64,000 nt of DNA. Origin: Bdellovibrio bacteriovorus HD100 (GTDB lineage: Bacteria > Bdellovibrionota > Bdellovibrionia > Bdellovibrionales > Bdellovibrionaceae). This document shows, piece by piece, positions 9,501 to 17,231 of the stretch. The notes beneath the pieces are model-generated. The model was not told the DNA's origin, did not search any database, and saw only the letters and a program-made list of their open reading frames with translations. The translations under genes were made by a program, and so were the position numbers. Position 1 is the stretch's first letter, and every line of letters begins with the position of its first letter. Location of the stretch: the NCBI RefSeq assembly GCF_000196175.1, contig NC_005363.1, forward strand, positions 1,550,001 through 1,614,000, read 5' to 3'.

Positions 9501-12002
9501 GGTGCAAGTTGCAGATCCGGTCACTCCGGCGTGACCAGTGACGGTCAGGTTGACCAAACGACCGTTTTCAGAACAGGCGCCGGAAAGGTTCAATGCTGTC
9601 TGATTCAATGAATTGATAAAGGTCCCGGCCACCGGAGAAGTCAGCGTGACCGTCGGTGAAACGGAATCATGAATGATGGAATCAAACGCGCAGTCAGATT
9701 CATTCCCGGCCACATCGCGGACTTTGAAATAAATCGTATTGGTATTGTTGGCTGTCGGCAGTGTCCAGGACTTGCTGGCATTGTAGGTTTCCCAGGTGCC
9801 GCCATTCAGGCACAGAGCCGTGTTTGTGGCATACATCTGAACGCCGTCAGTGGTGGTGCTTGCAAGTGTGGCGCTGAGACTGGTGGCGTAGGCATCATTA
9901 TTGTTAATGACAAAGCTGTCCACTGTCGGAACCACTGTGTCTTTGGCAAAGACTTTCGTGACCGTCGGGGCCGTCGCGCCGCTGGCGCGTGAGTGATTCA
10001 GAGTGAACGTCAGATCCCCTTGGGCTGAAGTGCTAAGATCCAAAGTTTTAGTCCAGGCGCCACTGGAACATGTTGCTGTTGTGGCAGACTGACCGGTCAC
10101 AGAAATTTCAACCGGGCGGCCATCCTCAGAACAGGCGCCGGAAATCACAAAGGCTGAAACATTGGCAAGATTCACAAAGCTGCCATCGGCCGGGGAGGCC
10201 AAAGACAGTGACGGCACCGTGCTGTTGTGAGTGATGCTGTCATCGTAACAAACAGAAGAGTTGCCTGCGGCATCTCTGAATTTAACGGAAACAGTGTTCA
10301 GGGCGTCAGCCGTTGGCAGCGTCCATGATTTTCCTGTGGCAAAGGATTCCCAAGTACCACCCGTAGCGCAACCTGCGGTGTTGGTGACATACATTTCCGC
10401 CGCATCCGCACTTGTCAGTCCCAGGGAAACAGCAAGGTCATTCGTTGTGGCTGATCCTGAATTAATGCTCAGGGTTCCCGTCGGAGCCTGTGTATCTTTG
10501 TTGTAGGTTGGCGAGTTTGCGGTGTTGGAGTTTCCAGCAACGTCATTCAAGGAAGCCGTCAGCTGGAATGTTCCCTGTGGAAGGGCGCTCAGATCCAGGA
10601 TCGCGGAAAAGGCTGAGCCTGTACAGATTGTCGTTCCGGTGAATCCACCCGGACCAGAAAAGTTCACAGATCGGTTGTTTTCAGAACAGGTGCCACTGAC
10701 CGTGAACGCGTTCACATTGTCGGAATTGATGATAGTGCCGGAAACAGGAAGTGTGAAAGCCAGAGTCGGAGCGACATTGTCATGAAGAATATCATCGCTG
10801 ACACACGGGGATTCGTTACCCAGGCTGTCGCGGAATTTCGCATACACCGTGTTTGTGGCATTGCTGTTTGTCAGAGTCCAAGGGGCTGCTGCATTGTAGG
10901 CGACCCAGCTTCCTCCGGTACAAGCAGCCACCGAACTCAGATACATCTCTGCGGCATCAGTGACCGAGCTGTTCAGAGTTGCACTCAGCGTATTCGTTGC
11001 CGCATCGCCGTTATTCAGAGCCAAAGAGTTCACCGCAGGCCCCGTGACATCGCGGCTGACGGTGGATGTGGCTGTGCGCGTATTTGCGACGGGGTCCGTG
11101 TGAGTTGCTGATACCACAACCGACGTACCTGATAGCGAGCTAAGGTTCATTGACGTTGAATAGGTTCCGCCAGAACAGACGACTTCGGCGCTCACGGCTC
11201 CTGCGGTGACGGAAACATTATGGCCTGTTTCAGAACAGGTGCCGCTGACTGTGTAAGCATTTTGATTCACAGAGGTGATGGTGGACAGGGCATTCAGAGT
11301 GATCGTCGGAGGCACCACGTCTTTGGTGATAGCCAGACGGTACTCCTTCGGTGTGCCGCCAGGGGCAGTGACAGTGGCGATCAAGTCGCCGCTGTACAAG
11401 TTTGGCAAAGAGCTGAAATCCAGATTCTGTGTCCACTGACGGTCACTGCAGGTGAAGGTCAGCAAAGGTGTCGCCGCTGCGGAAAACTCGATCGAGGATC
11501 CCAGCAGGCAGGTTCCTTTGAAGGGGGCAGCCGTCACGTTGCCTTCATTGATAATGGACTGAGAAAGGCTTTCGATGGAAAAGGCGCCAAAATAGGTGAT
11601 GGGGTTCGAACAAGATGAAGAAGCAACGCTGCCGTCTTTAGACAGGACGAAGACCTTGAAAGTGTACTCGACGCCATCTTCGGGAGTGAAGGTCGGAAGG
11701 TGAGATGTTTCAGCGGGACCGACGTTGGCTACCGGCAGAATCGGGGTGGCGCAAGAGTCACCTCGGAAATAGAGAACCTGCTGTTCTTTGATGTCGGCTT
11801 TTTCAGGAAGAATCCACTCGGCCTTTAGCAGACCCTGCTGCCCCAGGGAATCGCTGCTCCATTTCAGGGTGGTGGGGGTGGAGTTTTCAGCAGCGATTTG
11901 CAGTTCCAGAGAACACCCGGCCAAAACCATCAGGGAAAAGGAAAGAAGAAGCCTTTTCGCCTGTTGGGTTAGGTAGATGGTGTTAAGAAACGTACAATTC
12001 AT
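3516..12002 (-). CDS. Giant mosaic lipoprotein with Ig-like, CUB, Calx-beta and RCC1-like domains
   Basis: A 2828-residue predicted lipoprotein: a Lys/Arg-containing signal segment ends in the lipobox LAGC with lipidated C30 and Ser at +2, the usual outer-membrane sorting outcome. In order I see: about residues 230-900, four alternating Ig-like units marked by SGTCSENG and VYAKFRD-type motifs; at about 990-1100 and 1440-1545 the adhesin repeat with DGVYGPGQSVQVRVTF and YSSGSGTTQLLFTY; at about 1212-1323 and 1655-1762 two CUB-like domains (YDSGGASGQYQNNENCQFEI in the second); at 1970-2070 a Calx-beta domain (VQEG, DNSLVEGEKLLNL); then some 14 RCC1-like repeats of about 50 residues, each with a CWGxNxxGQLG core, running to the C terminus. 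It probably acts on the cell surface in adhesion or binding. Gene size and repeats make assembly errors possible, but the frame is open throughout. Confidence 0.85.
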   Translation of the reverse strand: MNCTFLNTIYLTQQAKRLLLSFSLMVLAGCSLELQIAAENSTPTTLKWSSDSLGQQGLLKAEWILPEKADIKEQQVLYFRGDSCATPILPVANVGPAETSHLPTFTPEDGVEYTFKVFVLSKDGSVASSSCSNPITYFGAFSIESLSQSIINEGNVTAAPFKGTCLLGSSIEFSAAATPLLTFTCSDRQWTQNLDFSSLPNLYSGDLIATVTAPGGTPKEYRLAITKDVVPPTITLNALSTITSVNQNAYTVSGTCSETGHNVSVTAGAVSAEVVCSGGTYSTSMNLSSLSGTSVVVSATHTDPVANTRTATSTVSRDVTGPAVNSLALNNGDAATNTLSATLNSSVTDAAEMYLSSVAACTGGSWVAYNAAAPWTLTNSNATNTVYAKFRDSLGNESPCVSDDILHDNVAPTLAFTLPVSGTIINSDNVNAFTVSGTCSENNRSVNFSGPGGFTGTTICTGSAFSAILDLSALPQGTFQLTASLNDVAGNSNTANSPTYNKDTQAPTGTLSINSGSATTNDLAVSLGLTSADAAEMYVTNTAGCATGGTWESFATGKSWTLPTADALNTVSVKFRDAAGNSSVCYDDSITHNSTVPSLSLASPADGSFVNLANVSAFVISGACSEDGRPVEISVTGQSATTATCSSGAWTKTLDLSTSAQGDLTFTLNHSRASGATAPTVTKVFAKDTVVPTVDSFVINNNDAYATSLSATLASTTTDGVQMYATNTALCLNGGTWETYNASKSWTLPTANNTNTIYFKVRDVAGNESDCAFDSIIHDSVSPTVTLTSPVAGTFINSLNQTALNLSGACSENGRLVNLTVTGHAGVTGSATCTTGSWTASLDFSSLADTSGTPFTVVASHSRVSGNNATASSTYPKDTQSPGAATITGAPTGTNSTSTLNITVGGTDITHYRYFIVVPGGTEVCTNSTAYTGSDIPVATKITDTLTEQGAYKLCVFGRDTAGNWSTATSQATWTRDTQGPVILTVDATTADGVYGPGQSVQVRVTFDENVTVTGTPQLTLETGTTDRVVNYSSGSGTTQLLFTYVVQTGDETPDLDYTSTTALALNGGTMRDALSNNATLTLPAPGTANSLAGTKNIAVEAYSSPLAKAILSNTPMGADSSDTLNITVSGLDVVSYKYKLGLSGSVDCSTYTDYSAEIPVATPITDTISAHPKYSFLKICVLGKDSTGKWQKAFAVTQAQWHYVENLPSFNLCGTVKSSTAPKGRLYDSGGPTANYSDNETIANCYFSINTGAAISATVSYDTENNISYDFLRLRETGAAGSVILGPVAGTVTNTAVNSTSGTLYAEFKSDGSVVGAGVILVWGGAPNLTPTMTLTNVTNATVNTVYSRVAAAYGLSTATVISVSGYDSEIRNVTTSSDFSSSVLVNPGDAVEVRMTSPNATDQYRLAHVRAGDASYYWMVATPLLPTTVTHVTATNPDGTYKPGDNIDIQVVFTKPVTVLGTNPVMTLAAGSGVTATYLSGSGSTELIFRYTVAYEHSAADLDYSSTTLTNAASIKDAMGSNATATLPAIGSANSLAGRKNLVIEGYPFVVATASNVPASNNSTTTLDATVGGTNVVSYKYKLGTSATTDCTVATGYGSETAISSNITADLSAFANERLKLCILGKHTNGTWQALWHPTEYQWDRFNVQNFSSMCSATATTATTGFIYDSGGASGQYQNNENCQFEINTGAPISLTFMAFNTEASWDKLSVYDGTTAGTLLLNQVSGTNIPATQTANSGKMTIKFTSDGSAIRDGWVAYWGNPGPILTTPPTFAKIHNAALNTRYATANTTISSLNQTAIATVTGADAQIRNITTGSYWGGSVAVSSGQVIQLRMTSPAANAQTNTATVTIGNAVSTWEISTPYPPPTPTLTGYPVGTSTTSTLNVTVSGFRVTQYKKAIITSGTCAAATYSAAYNTSTNITDNISALPNGPVTLCVLGGDATNLFQAAADAVSVTWTKDSISAVNITSTRMNRVQEGSGPRTINVSLTPAKSYDVTTYYKVTGDAVNPDHHDLSSGFITFPAGSTTATITVNFPDNSLVEGEKLLNLHFTHTDSPLATMGDNYQTQYFIADDEKNLKASQLSMARGHQCAIMEDSSLRCWGTNMYRQIDGSVSDFKASPFVINIAGVTGYRSVSTGEFHTCTVTLDNRLFCWGNSSDGQAGGGTTGNQWSPLHVDNTTTYLSVTSGDYHSCAITTANKLKCWGKNDYGQLGVNDTTLRTSPTDVDNANSYKFVHAGSRSTCAIRSDDKLFCWGSNVNYQLGDGSATARGVPTAIDAAESYKSVAIGSKHACGITLTNNLKCWGTNNYGQVGDNGVTTRTTPVSVSGSEVYKTVSVNDDGNIATARGFTCAITSNDVLQCWGVNSLIQLGNGTSNMQYVPATSDAGTTYAAIQTSGSRACGITLTGALKCWGNLLGDTSPQSSYSYGSGNARHQYAEKMTKASEWTFDTLSVFGADAIDDHYSGTCGISSNKLYCWGSMKATEGPFGDGSQTDARRPAPVMIDPSTNYSYIHTRRSHDFCAITSAGQMKCWGINNYGELGEASAVSATVHTPTVADSTTTYTKVVSFNHATCGITTTGVLKCAGNNDNGRLGLGDTTARTGFTVVDSGVSYSDVEMGMSHTCGRTTAGVLKCWGSNTQGQIAKASGTSAYYLPDVVDSGVTYTKIATGSFNSCGITSANKLKCWGANFLGQLGDGTSASRYTPTAIDASADYSDISMASGHTCGITAGQIKCWGNATYSGLAAPQYTGGHTVYMSPMVVDGANTYTKVWAANSSTCAKATSGEVRCVGRAYGGNFGYVDSAVLMTIGSGITKIIYTPTFIHKWQGY

Positions 12003-12161
12003 AGAAGGTTCTTCGGGTTTCCGTGAATGAAACTAAATCCCCAGTTTGGGGGAAAATGTTCAATAAACTCTTGGAAACACCAGCCTTTCCACTGGGTCCT
12101 CGCGGAAATAGGGCTGTTTTCGGGGGCAATTAAAATGCGGTAATGACCGCGATTTCGCGAG

Positions 12162-12167
12162 TATAAT
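12162..12167 (+). promoter_or_regulatory. Candidate -10 box for the rpmI leader
   Basis: A perfect TATAAT stands in the 330-nt gap between the divergent giant-lipoprotein and rpmI genes, about 165 nt upstream of the rpmI start. I see no good -35 hexamer at 16-18 nt, so it is tentative. The rest of the gap holds the rpmI leader hairpins and no further gene. Confidence 0.4.
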
Positions 12168-12243
12168 ATGAGAATATCTCTTAAATGGAGCTAAAACCAC
12201 TAAGTCCTCAAAAAGCTTGATTTCCCCCACCTTTCACCCTAAA

Positions 12244-12313
12244 ACAGTGAGTCCGTATTTACGACTGTCTAAGGCAATGGTTAAGAGTCCTCCCTTTCGG
12301 GAAGAACGCCTTA
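12244..12313 (+). promoter_or_regulatory. Structured 5' leader of rpmI-rplT, candidate ribosomal-protein autoregulatory RNA
   Basis: Two adjacent hairpins precede the rpmI start codon. The first is ACAGT(12244-12248)/ACTGT(12264-12268) continued by CGT/ACG around an ATTT loop, with a five-base bulge. The second has an outer stem TAAGGC(12270-12275)/GCCTTA(12308-12313) and an inner stem TCCC(12291-12294)/GGGA(12299-12302) with a large internal loop. The ribosome binding site (GGAAGG at 12319-12324) follows directly. L20 is known to repress rpmI-rplT translation by binding mRNA leaders in other bacteria; that this is an L20 site is inference from position and structure. Confidence 0.5.
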
Positions 12314-12332
12314 TCGGTGGAAGGTATCTCAT

Positions 12333-12524
12333 ATGAAAATGCGCACTCACTCTGGCGCGAAGAAGCGTTTGAAAGTTCTTTCAAGCGGTAAAGTTAAGAA
12401 AAAAAGCACTCGCATGCGTCACTTGAACTCTCACATGAGCTCTAAGACGAAAAGACAACTAGGCAAAACATCATACGTTGAAGACGCGAACATGCTTCAA
12501 GTTCGTCGTTGTTTGGTATTCTAG
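12333..12524 (+). CDS. rpmI: 50S ribosomal protein bL35
   Basis: A 63-residue basic protein with the bL35 signature MKMRTHSGAKKRLKVLSSGK and the conserved RRCLVF-like end. It is a late-assembling 50S component. It begins at an ATG about eight bases after GGAAGG. It leads the transcription unit with rplT and probably the mevalonate genes, and is separated from infC by about 12 kb, unlike the usual contiguous infC-rpmI-rplT arrangement. Confidence 0.97.
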   Translation: MKMRTHSGAKKRLKVLSSGKVKKKSTRMRHLNSHMSSKTKRQLGKTSYVEDANMLQVRRCLVF

Positions 12525-12591
12525 TTTTTTAAATTTTAAAATTAATGTCTTTCGGTGCCCGGCTAAGTCCGTGGCGTAATAGAGGTTCAAA

Positions 12592-12939
12592 ATGGCTCGT
12601 GTAAAATCTGGTAAAACAAATCGTGCTCGTCACAAAAAAGTTCTTAAAAGAGCAAAAGGTTACTACTCTGCGGGTTCTCGCGCGTACATCCACGCGGTAG
12701 AGAAAAATGACCGTGGTATGGCTTTCGCTTACCGCGATCGCAAAGTTAACAAACGTAACTTCCGCACTTTGTGGAATCAACGTATCAATGCAGCAGCTCG
12801 TTTGAACGGGACTACATACTCTCGTTTGATCGGTGGCTTGATTAAAGCTGGCATCCAAGTTGACCGTAAAATCTTGGCTGACCTTGCAATCAACGACGCA
12901 GCAGCATTCACTGCACTTTGCAAACACGCTTTGGCATAA
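12592..12939 (+). CDS. rplT: 50S ribosomal protein bL20
   Basis: A 115-residue bL20, full length, starting [19 protein letters not shown] and containing the conserved YYSAGSRAY and [11 protein letters not shown] segments. L20 is an early 23S rRNA-binding assembly protein and in other bacteria represses its own operon through an mRNA structure. Only 49 nt separate it from fni, with no terminator-like hairpin, so read-through into the isoprenoid genes is likely. Confidence 0.97.
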   Translation: MARVKSGKTNRARHKKVLKRAKGYYSAGSRAYIHAVEKNDRGMAFAYRDRKVNKRNFRTLWNQRINAAARLNGTTYSRLIGGLIKAGIQVDRKILADLAINDAAAFTALCKHALA

Positions 12940-12988
12940 GCCAAAGCTAAAAAGTACAGCAAAGCTCTGTTAAAGGAGCCTTAGCCCC

Positions 12989-14032
12989 ATGGACGAGTCC
13001 AATAGTCAGTTTGAAAAAAGAAAGCGCGATCATATCAGGATTGCGCTGGATCCAAGGTCCCAGACCGATGGACAAAACGGATTGGACTCGATCACTTTGA
13101 TTCATGAGGCTTTGCCTGATCTGAACTTTAAAGAGGTCGACATTTCGACCTCTTTCTTTTTTTCCGGGGAGTCCATCCCACTTTCTTCTCCGATCTTTAT
13201 CTCTTCAATGACTGCGGGCCACGAAAAGGGCCGGGAGATCAATGAAGCTTTGGCGCGTCTGAGCGATCGTCGTCAGATTCTGATGGGAGTTGGCTCTCAA
13301 CGTCGTGAACTGGAAGATTCCAATGCTGCCGAAGAATGGGCTCGCGTGCGCAAACAAGCACCGAAGGCCCGCTTGCTTGGCAATATTGGAATCGCTCAGC
13401 TCATCAAGTCGCCGATTGATAAGATCCGCCGACTGATTGATTCCACGGAAGCCGTGGCTTTGTTCGTCCACCTGAATCCTTTGCAAGAGGCTTTGCAGCC
13501 CGAAGGCACGACAGATTTCAAAAACGGCCTGGCGGCGATTGAAAATCTGGTAAAACTGGCCGGCGTGCCAGTGATTGTGAAGGAAACCGGCTGTGGTTTT
13601 TCTGTCGACACCCTGAAGCGACTTTCCAGCACCGGCATTTACGGTGTGGATGTTAGCGGCAAGGGTGGCACGCACTGGGGCCGCGTGGAAGGTTATCGTT
13701 CGGAGGAATCCGACATGCTTTATCACGTAGCCCAAACTTTCGCCAACTGGGGCATCAGCACGAAGCAAAGCATGCTGAATGCCATCGACGCCCGGGTAGA
13801 GTATCAGCTCTGGGCATCGGGCGGCGTGAGAAATGGATTGGAAATTGGTAAACTTATGGCGTTGGGAGCTTCAAAGGTGGGGGTTGCAAAACCTTTCCTG
13901 GAAGCGGCTCTTCAGGGCGATGAGGCTCTTGAGAAACTGCTGACCCAGTTGGAAACAGAGTTGAAAGTAACTATGTTCTGCACGGGCAGCCGCAATCTGA
14001 AAGACCTCCAAAGCAAGAAGGTGATTCAATGA
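12989..14032 (+). CDS. fni: Isopentenyl-diphosphate delta-isomerase, type 2 (FMN-dependent)
   Basis: This enzyme interconverts IPP and DMAPP, the last step feeding isoprenoid synthesis, using reduced FMN and Mg2+. The 347-residue length is normal for type 2. Characteristic segments are SSMTAGHEKG, GVGSQRRELED, VHLNPLQEALQPEG (the Gln/Glu acid-base region), GGTHWGRVEGYRS and ASGGVRNGLEIGKLMALGAS, the last forming the FMN phosphate site. AAAGGAG precedes the ATG by a suitable distance. The stop overlaps the start of mvaA (ATGA), indicating translational coupling in the mevalonate operon. Confidence 0.93.
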   Translation: MDESNSQFEKRKRDHIRIALDPRSQTDGQNGLDSITLIHEALPDLNFKEVDISTSFFFSGESIPLSSPIFISSMTAGHEKGREINEALARLSDRRQILMGVGSQRRELEDSNAAEEWARVRKQAPKARLLGNIGIAQLIKSPIDKIRRLIDSTEAVALFVHLNPLQEALQPEGTTDFKNGLAAIENLVKLAGVPVIVKETGCGFSVDTLKRLSSTGIYGVDVSGKGGTHWGRVEGYRSEESDMLYHVAQTFANWGISTKQSMLNAIDARVEYQLWASGGVRNGLEIGKLMALGASKVGVAKPFLEAALQGDEALEKLLTQLETELKVTMFCTGSRNLKDLQSKKVIQ

Positions 14033-15345
14033 CAAAACAACTTCAGGATATCTTTAAAGGTTTCTCCAAACTGTCTCGTGAAGAACGTCTGAAAGCACTT
14101 AAAGAAGTCGGTGCATTGAACGAAGCCGAAGCTGACTATCTTGCCAAGGGTGGGTTGAAAGACACTTCTTTGGGTGAAAAGTTTATTGAAAACGTGATTG
14201 GGTACTTCCAGCTTCCGCTGGGGGTTGTCACCAACATGCGCGTGGACGGCAAGGACTTTGTCGTTCCTATGGCGGTGGAAGAAACCTCTATCGTGGCCGC
14301 GTGTTCTAAAACGGCCAAATGGATCCGTGAATCCGGTTCTATCACCACCGAAGTGATCGGAAACGAAATCATCGGTCAGATCCAATTGGCAAAAATCCGC
14401 AGCTTTGCGGATTTCGAAAAACAAATCCTGGCTCAGAAAAATTACCTGATCGAAGCGGCCAACCGTGAAGTGGCCTTCGGCTTGGTTCGTCGTGGTGGTG
14501 GAGTGCGTGACCTGCAAGTGCGCCGTGTGCCTCGCGGTGATGGCTCAGATATGGCCGTGATCCACATCCTGATGGACCCGTGCGATGCCATGGGGGCTAA
14601 CATCATCAATCAGGTGTGCGAATACCTGAAAGAGCCGATTGAGCAGTTCAGCGGTGAAAAAGTCACCATGTGCATCCTGTCCAATCTGGTGGATTCCAAA
14701 GTCACTCGCGCTGTTGTGCGCATTGATGACATCGAGCCTGAGTTGGCTGAAAAAATTGAAGAAGCTTCTTTGTTCGCGCAAATGGACCCGTACCGTGCAG
14801 CCACCAACAACAAAGGTGTTCTAAACGGCATTGATCCGATTCTGATTGCAACCGGCAACGACTGGCGCGCGGTGGAAGCGGGTATTCATGCTTATGCTTG
14901 CCGTGATGGTCAGTACCGTTCGATCACTCGCTGGTACCGTGAAGGCAAAAGCCTGGTGGGCGTGTTTGAAGCACCACTGGTTGTGGGCACCGTAGGTGGT
15001 GTGACGACTTTGCATCCAACAGCGATGCTTTCCATGAAAATGCTGGACACCAAATCTGCCAATGAATTGTCCCGTATTGTTGCGGCGGTGGGATTGGTGC
15101 AGAACCTGGGTGCTTTGAAGGCTTTGACCACGGTGGGTATCATCGAAGGTCACATGAAGCTTCACACAAAAAACCTGGCTTTGGGCGCAGGAGCCGAGGA
15201 AAAAGAAATTCCTCTGGTTCAGAAGAAGCTGGAAGAAATTCTGGCGATTCGCAAGCGTATATCCCTGAGCAATGCCATCGACGTTCTGAAAGAACTTCGT
15301 GCGGCTCAGAAAACCCCAGCCTCCACGACTCAACATCATTCCTAG
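14029..15345 (+). CDS. mvaA: Hydroxymethylglutaryl-CoA reductase, class II
   Basis: HMG-CoA reductase makes mevalonate, the committed step of the pathway. The length of 438 residues, absence of membrane segments and bacterial-type sequence mark class II. The catalytic residues are readable: Glu in VEETS (84-85), K262 in NNKGVLNG, D278 in TGNDWRA and H375 in EGHMKLH; DAMGANIINQ (186-195) is the dinucleotide-binding motif. Cofactor preference for NADH or NADPH cannot be told. It overlaps fni by 4 nt. HMG-CoA synthase, the preceding enzyme, is not in the window. Confidence 0.94.
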   Translation: MTKQLQDIFKGFSKLSREERLKALKEVGALNEAEADYLAKGGLKDTSLGEKFIENVIGYFQLPLGVVTNMRVDGKDFVVPMAVEETSIVAACSKTAKWIRESGSITTEVIGNEIIGQIQLAKIRSFADFEKQILAQKNYLIEAANREVAFGLVRRGGGVRDLQVRRVPRGDGSDMAVIHILMDPCDAMGANIINQVCEYLKEPIEQFSGEKVTMCILSNLVDSKVTRAVVRIDDIEPELAEKIEEASLFAQMDPYRAATNNKGVLNGIDPILIATGNDWRAVEAGIHAYACRDGQYRSITRWYREGKSLVGVFEAPLVVGTVGGVTTLHPTAMLSMKMLDTKSANELSRIVAAVGLVQNLGALKALTTVGIIEGHMKLHTKNLALGAGAEEKEIPLVQKKLEEILAIRKRISLSNAIDVLKELRAAQKTPASTTQHHS

Positions 15346-15354
15346 GAGCGGACC

Positions 15355-16254
15355 TTGTCGCTGGTCTTCTCCGTTCCCGGAAAAACATTTATTGCTGGTG
15401 AATATCTGGCGCTGGCGGAAGGTCCGACACTGTTCTTCCTTTCGCAGCCTTGCTTTGAAACGGAAATCTCCCGTGGCAAAGGCGATGTTCTGGGCATTCA
15501 TCCGGAAAGCCCTGCCGGGGTTTTCATGAGCAAACACCGGGGTTATTTCAGAAATTTCGATATCACTTTCCGTGATGCTTATTCCGGCAAAGGCGGCTTT
15601 GGGGCCTCGACGGCTCAGTTCCTTTCCGTCTATGCGATGTGGCTTTATAAAGAAGCCCACCAAATGGACATGGAAAAGTATCTCGACTTCAAACACATGC
15701 TTGAAGTGTACTATCACGTGGCCTGGAACGGGCAGGGTCAGCGACCCAGTGGCGCGGATCTGGTAGCACAATTGAAGGGGTCGATGACCTTCTTTGAGAA
15801 GCGCAGTGGGATGATCTCTGTGACCAACTGGCCGTTTGAGGATCTGGAATTGTTGCTGGTTCATACCGGCAACAAGCTTGCGACCCACGAACATCTGCGC
15901 ACGCTGCCGGTGTTCCCGACCGCAGGGCTTGAAAGCGCCATGCTGACGATCCGTGAAGCTTTCGACAAAATCGACAGCGCTCGCTTTGTCGAAGGTGTCA
16001 AAGCCTATGCCCAAGAACTGTTAAAACTGAATTTCACCTGTGAACCGACGCTAAAACTTTTGTCTGACATCCGTCAAATTCCAGGAGTCAAAGCCGCCAA
16101 AGGTTGTGGCGCTTTGGGGGTGGATGTGATGGCGATTGTGACGGCCAAAGGTGAAACTGCAGGTGTTAAAGCCTACTGTGAAAGCAAGGGCCTGTCCGTG
16201 CTTTCTTCCTCTGATAAAATCTCGTCCGGACTTCAGGTCCGAGGTAGCCTATGA
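15355..16254 (+). CDS. GHMP kinase, probable phosphomevalonate kinase
   Basis: A 299-residue GHMP-superfamily kinase. VPGKTFIAGEYLAL is the N-terminal substrate/ATP motif, GKGGFGASTAQFL (78-90) is the glycine/serine phosphate loop, and GQRPSGADLVAQL matches the third conserved block. The start is TTG at 15355, supported by TAGGAG just upstream and by the family start. As the operon also has clear mevalonate kinase and diphosphomevalonate decarboxylase genes, the missing step is phosphomevalonate to diphosphomevalonate, so phosphomevalonate kinase (MvaK2) is the best assignment. The sequence is divergent and the assignment leans on context. It overlaps mvaD by 4 nt. Confidence 0.75.
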   Translation: MSLVFSVPGKTFIAGEYLALAEGPTLFFLSQPCFETEISRGKGDVLGIHPESPAGVFMSKHRGYFRNFDITFRDAYSGKGGFGASTAQFLSVYAMWLYKEAHQMDMEKYLDFKHMLEVYYHVAWNGQGQRPSGADLVAQLKGSMTFFEKRSGMISVTNWPFEDLELLLVHTGNKLATHEHLRTLPVFPTAGLESAMLTIREAFDKIDSARFVEGVKAYAQELLKLNFTCEPTLKLLSDIRQIPGVKAAKGCGALGVDVMAIVTAKGETAGVKAYCESKGLSVLSSSDKISSGLQVRGSL

Positions 16255-17231
16255 AACAAGTGACTGTATCTGCTCCATCCAATATCGCCCTTATCAAGTA
16301 CATGGGTAAAATTGAGGGCTCTGGCAATAAACCGACCAACGGTTCGTTGTCCTATACTTTGGAAAACCTGCGCACCTATGTTCGCCTGACTGAAGTCGAC
16401 GGCGCACAAGATCAGTGGAAACCCTTGGTTCGTGAAGACCTGCAAAAAATCGAATTGTCTGAAAAAGGCCAGCAGCGCTTTATCAAGCACCTGCAAAATC
16501 TAAAGGACAAGTGGGGCATAAAACAAAGTTTCCTGATTGAGTCCGCGAACAATTTCCCATCAGACTGCGGTCTGGCCAGCTCGGCTTCCAGTTTTGCGGC
16601 CCTGACTTTGGCGGCGGCAGAAATGTTCCAGCAGATCAACCCACAGCCGTGGGGCACGGATAAAAAATATCTTTCCGAGCTTTCCCGCCAGGGTTCGGGT
16701 TCTTCCTGCCGTTCCTTGTTCACACCGTGGGCGTTGTGGCAGCATGAGTACGCCGAGCCGATGGCGTTTGAAGTCAAAAACCTGCACCACATGGTGGTGA
16801 TTGTCGAAGACTCTAAAAAAGAGGTTTCCAGTTCTGAGGCGCACAAACTTGTGACCACAAGCCCGCGTTTCACCGGTCGTCCAGAGCGTGCGGAATTGCG
16901 CCTGAAAGACCTAAGCATGGCCTTGCAGTTCAATGACTGGCATATCGCGCGTCAGATCGTCTGGGATGAGTTCATCGATATGCACCGTTTGTTTGAAACC
17001 AGCACGCCGTCTTTCACTTATATGAACGATGGATCCAAAAAGGTTCTGGAAGATTGCCAGGCGTTTTGGAACAAATGGCAAGATGGCCCTTTGGTGACCA
17101 TGGATGCGGGTGCCAACGTGCACTTGTTGTTCCGTCATGATCAGAAAAAACAGTTCGCGCAGTATCGTGAGCATTTTGAAAAGGACTTCAAGGTCATGGC
17201 CTTTGAAGGTGTGAAAGACAATGTCCATTGA
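16251..17231 (+). CDS. mvaD: Diphosphomevalonate decarboxylase
   Basis: ATP-dependent decarboxylase giving isopentenyl diphosphate. The 326-residue protein begins with the diagnostic APSNIALIKYMGK (Lys near 16-20), followed by SDCGLASSASSFAAL as the GHMP phosphate loop, RQGSGSSCRSLF with the catalytic-region R154, and TMDAGANVHLL with the conserved Asp near the C terminus. These separate it from the phosphate-transferring kinases of the superfamily. It overlaps the upstream kinase by 4 nt and the downstream mevalonate kinase by 11 nt. Confidence 0.92.
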   Translation: MKQVTVSAPSNIALIKYMGKIEGSGNKPTNGSLSYTLENLRTYVRLTEVDGAQDQWKPLVREDLQKIELSEKGQQRFIKHLQNLKDKWGIKQSFLIESANNFPSDCGLASSASSFAALTLAAAEMFQQINPQPWGTDKKYLSELSRQGSGSSCRSLFTPWALWQHEYAEPMAFEVKNLHHMVVIVEDSKKEVSSSEAHKLVTTSPRFTGRPERAELRLKDLSMALQFNDWHIARQIVWDEFIDMHRLFETSTPSFTYMNDGSKKVLEDCQAFWNKWQDGPLVTMDAGANVHLLFRHDQKKQFAQYREHFEKDFKVMAFEGVKDNVH

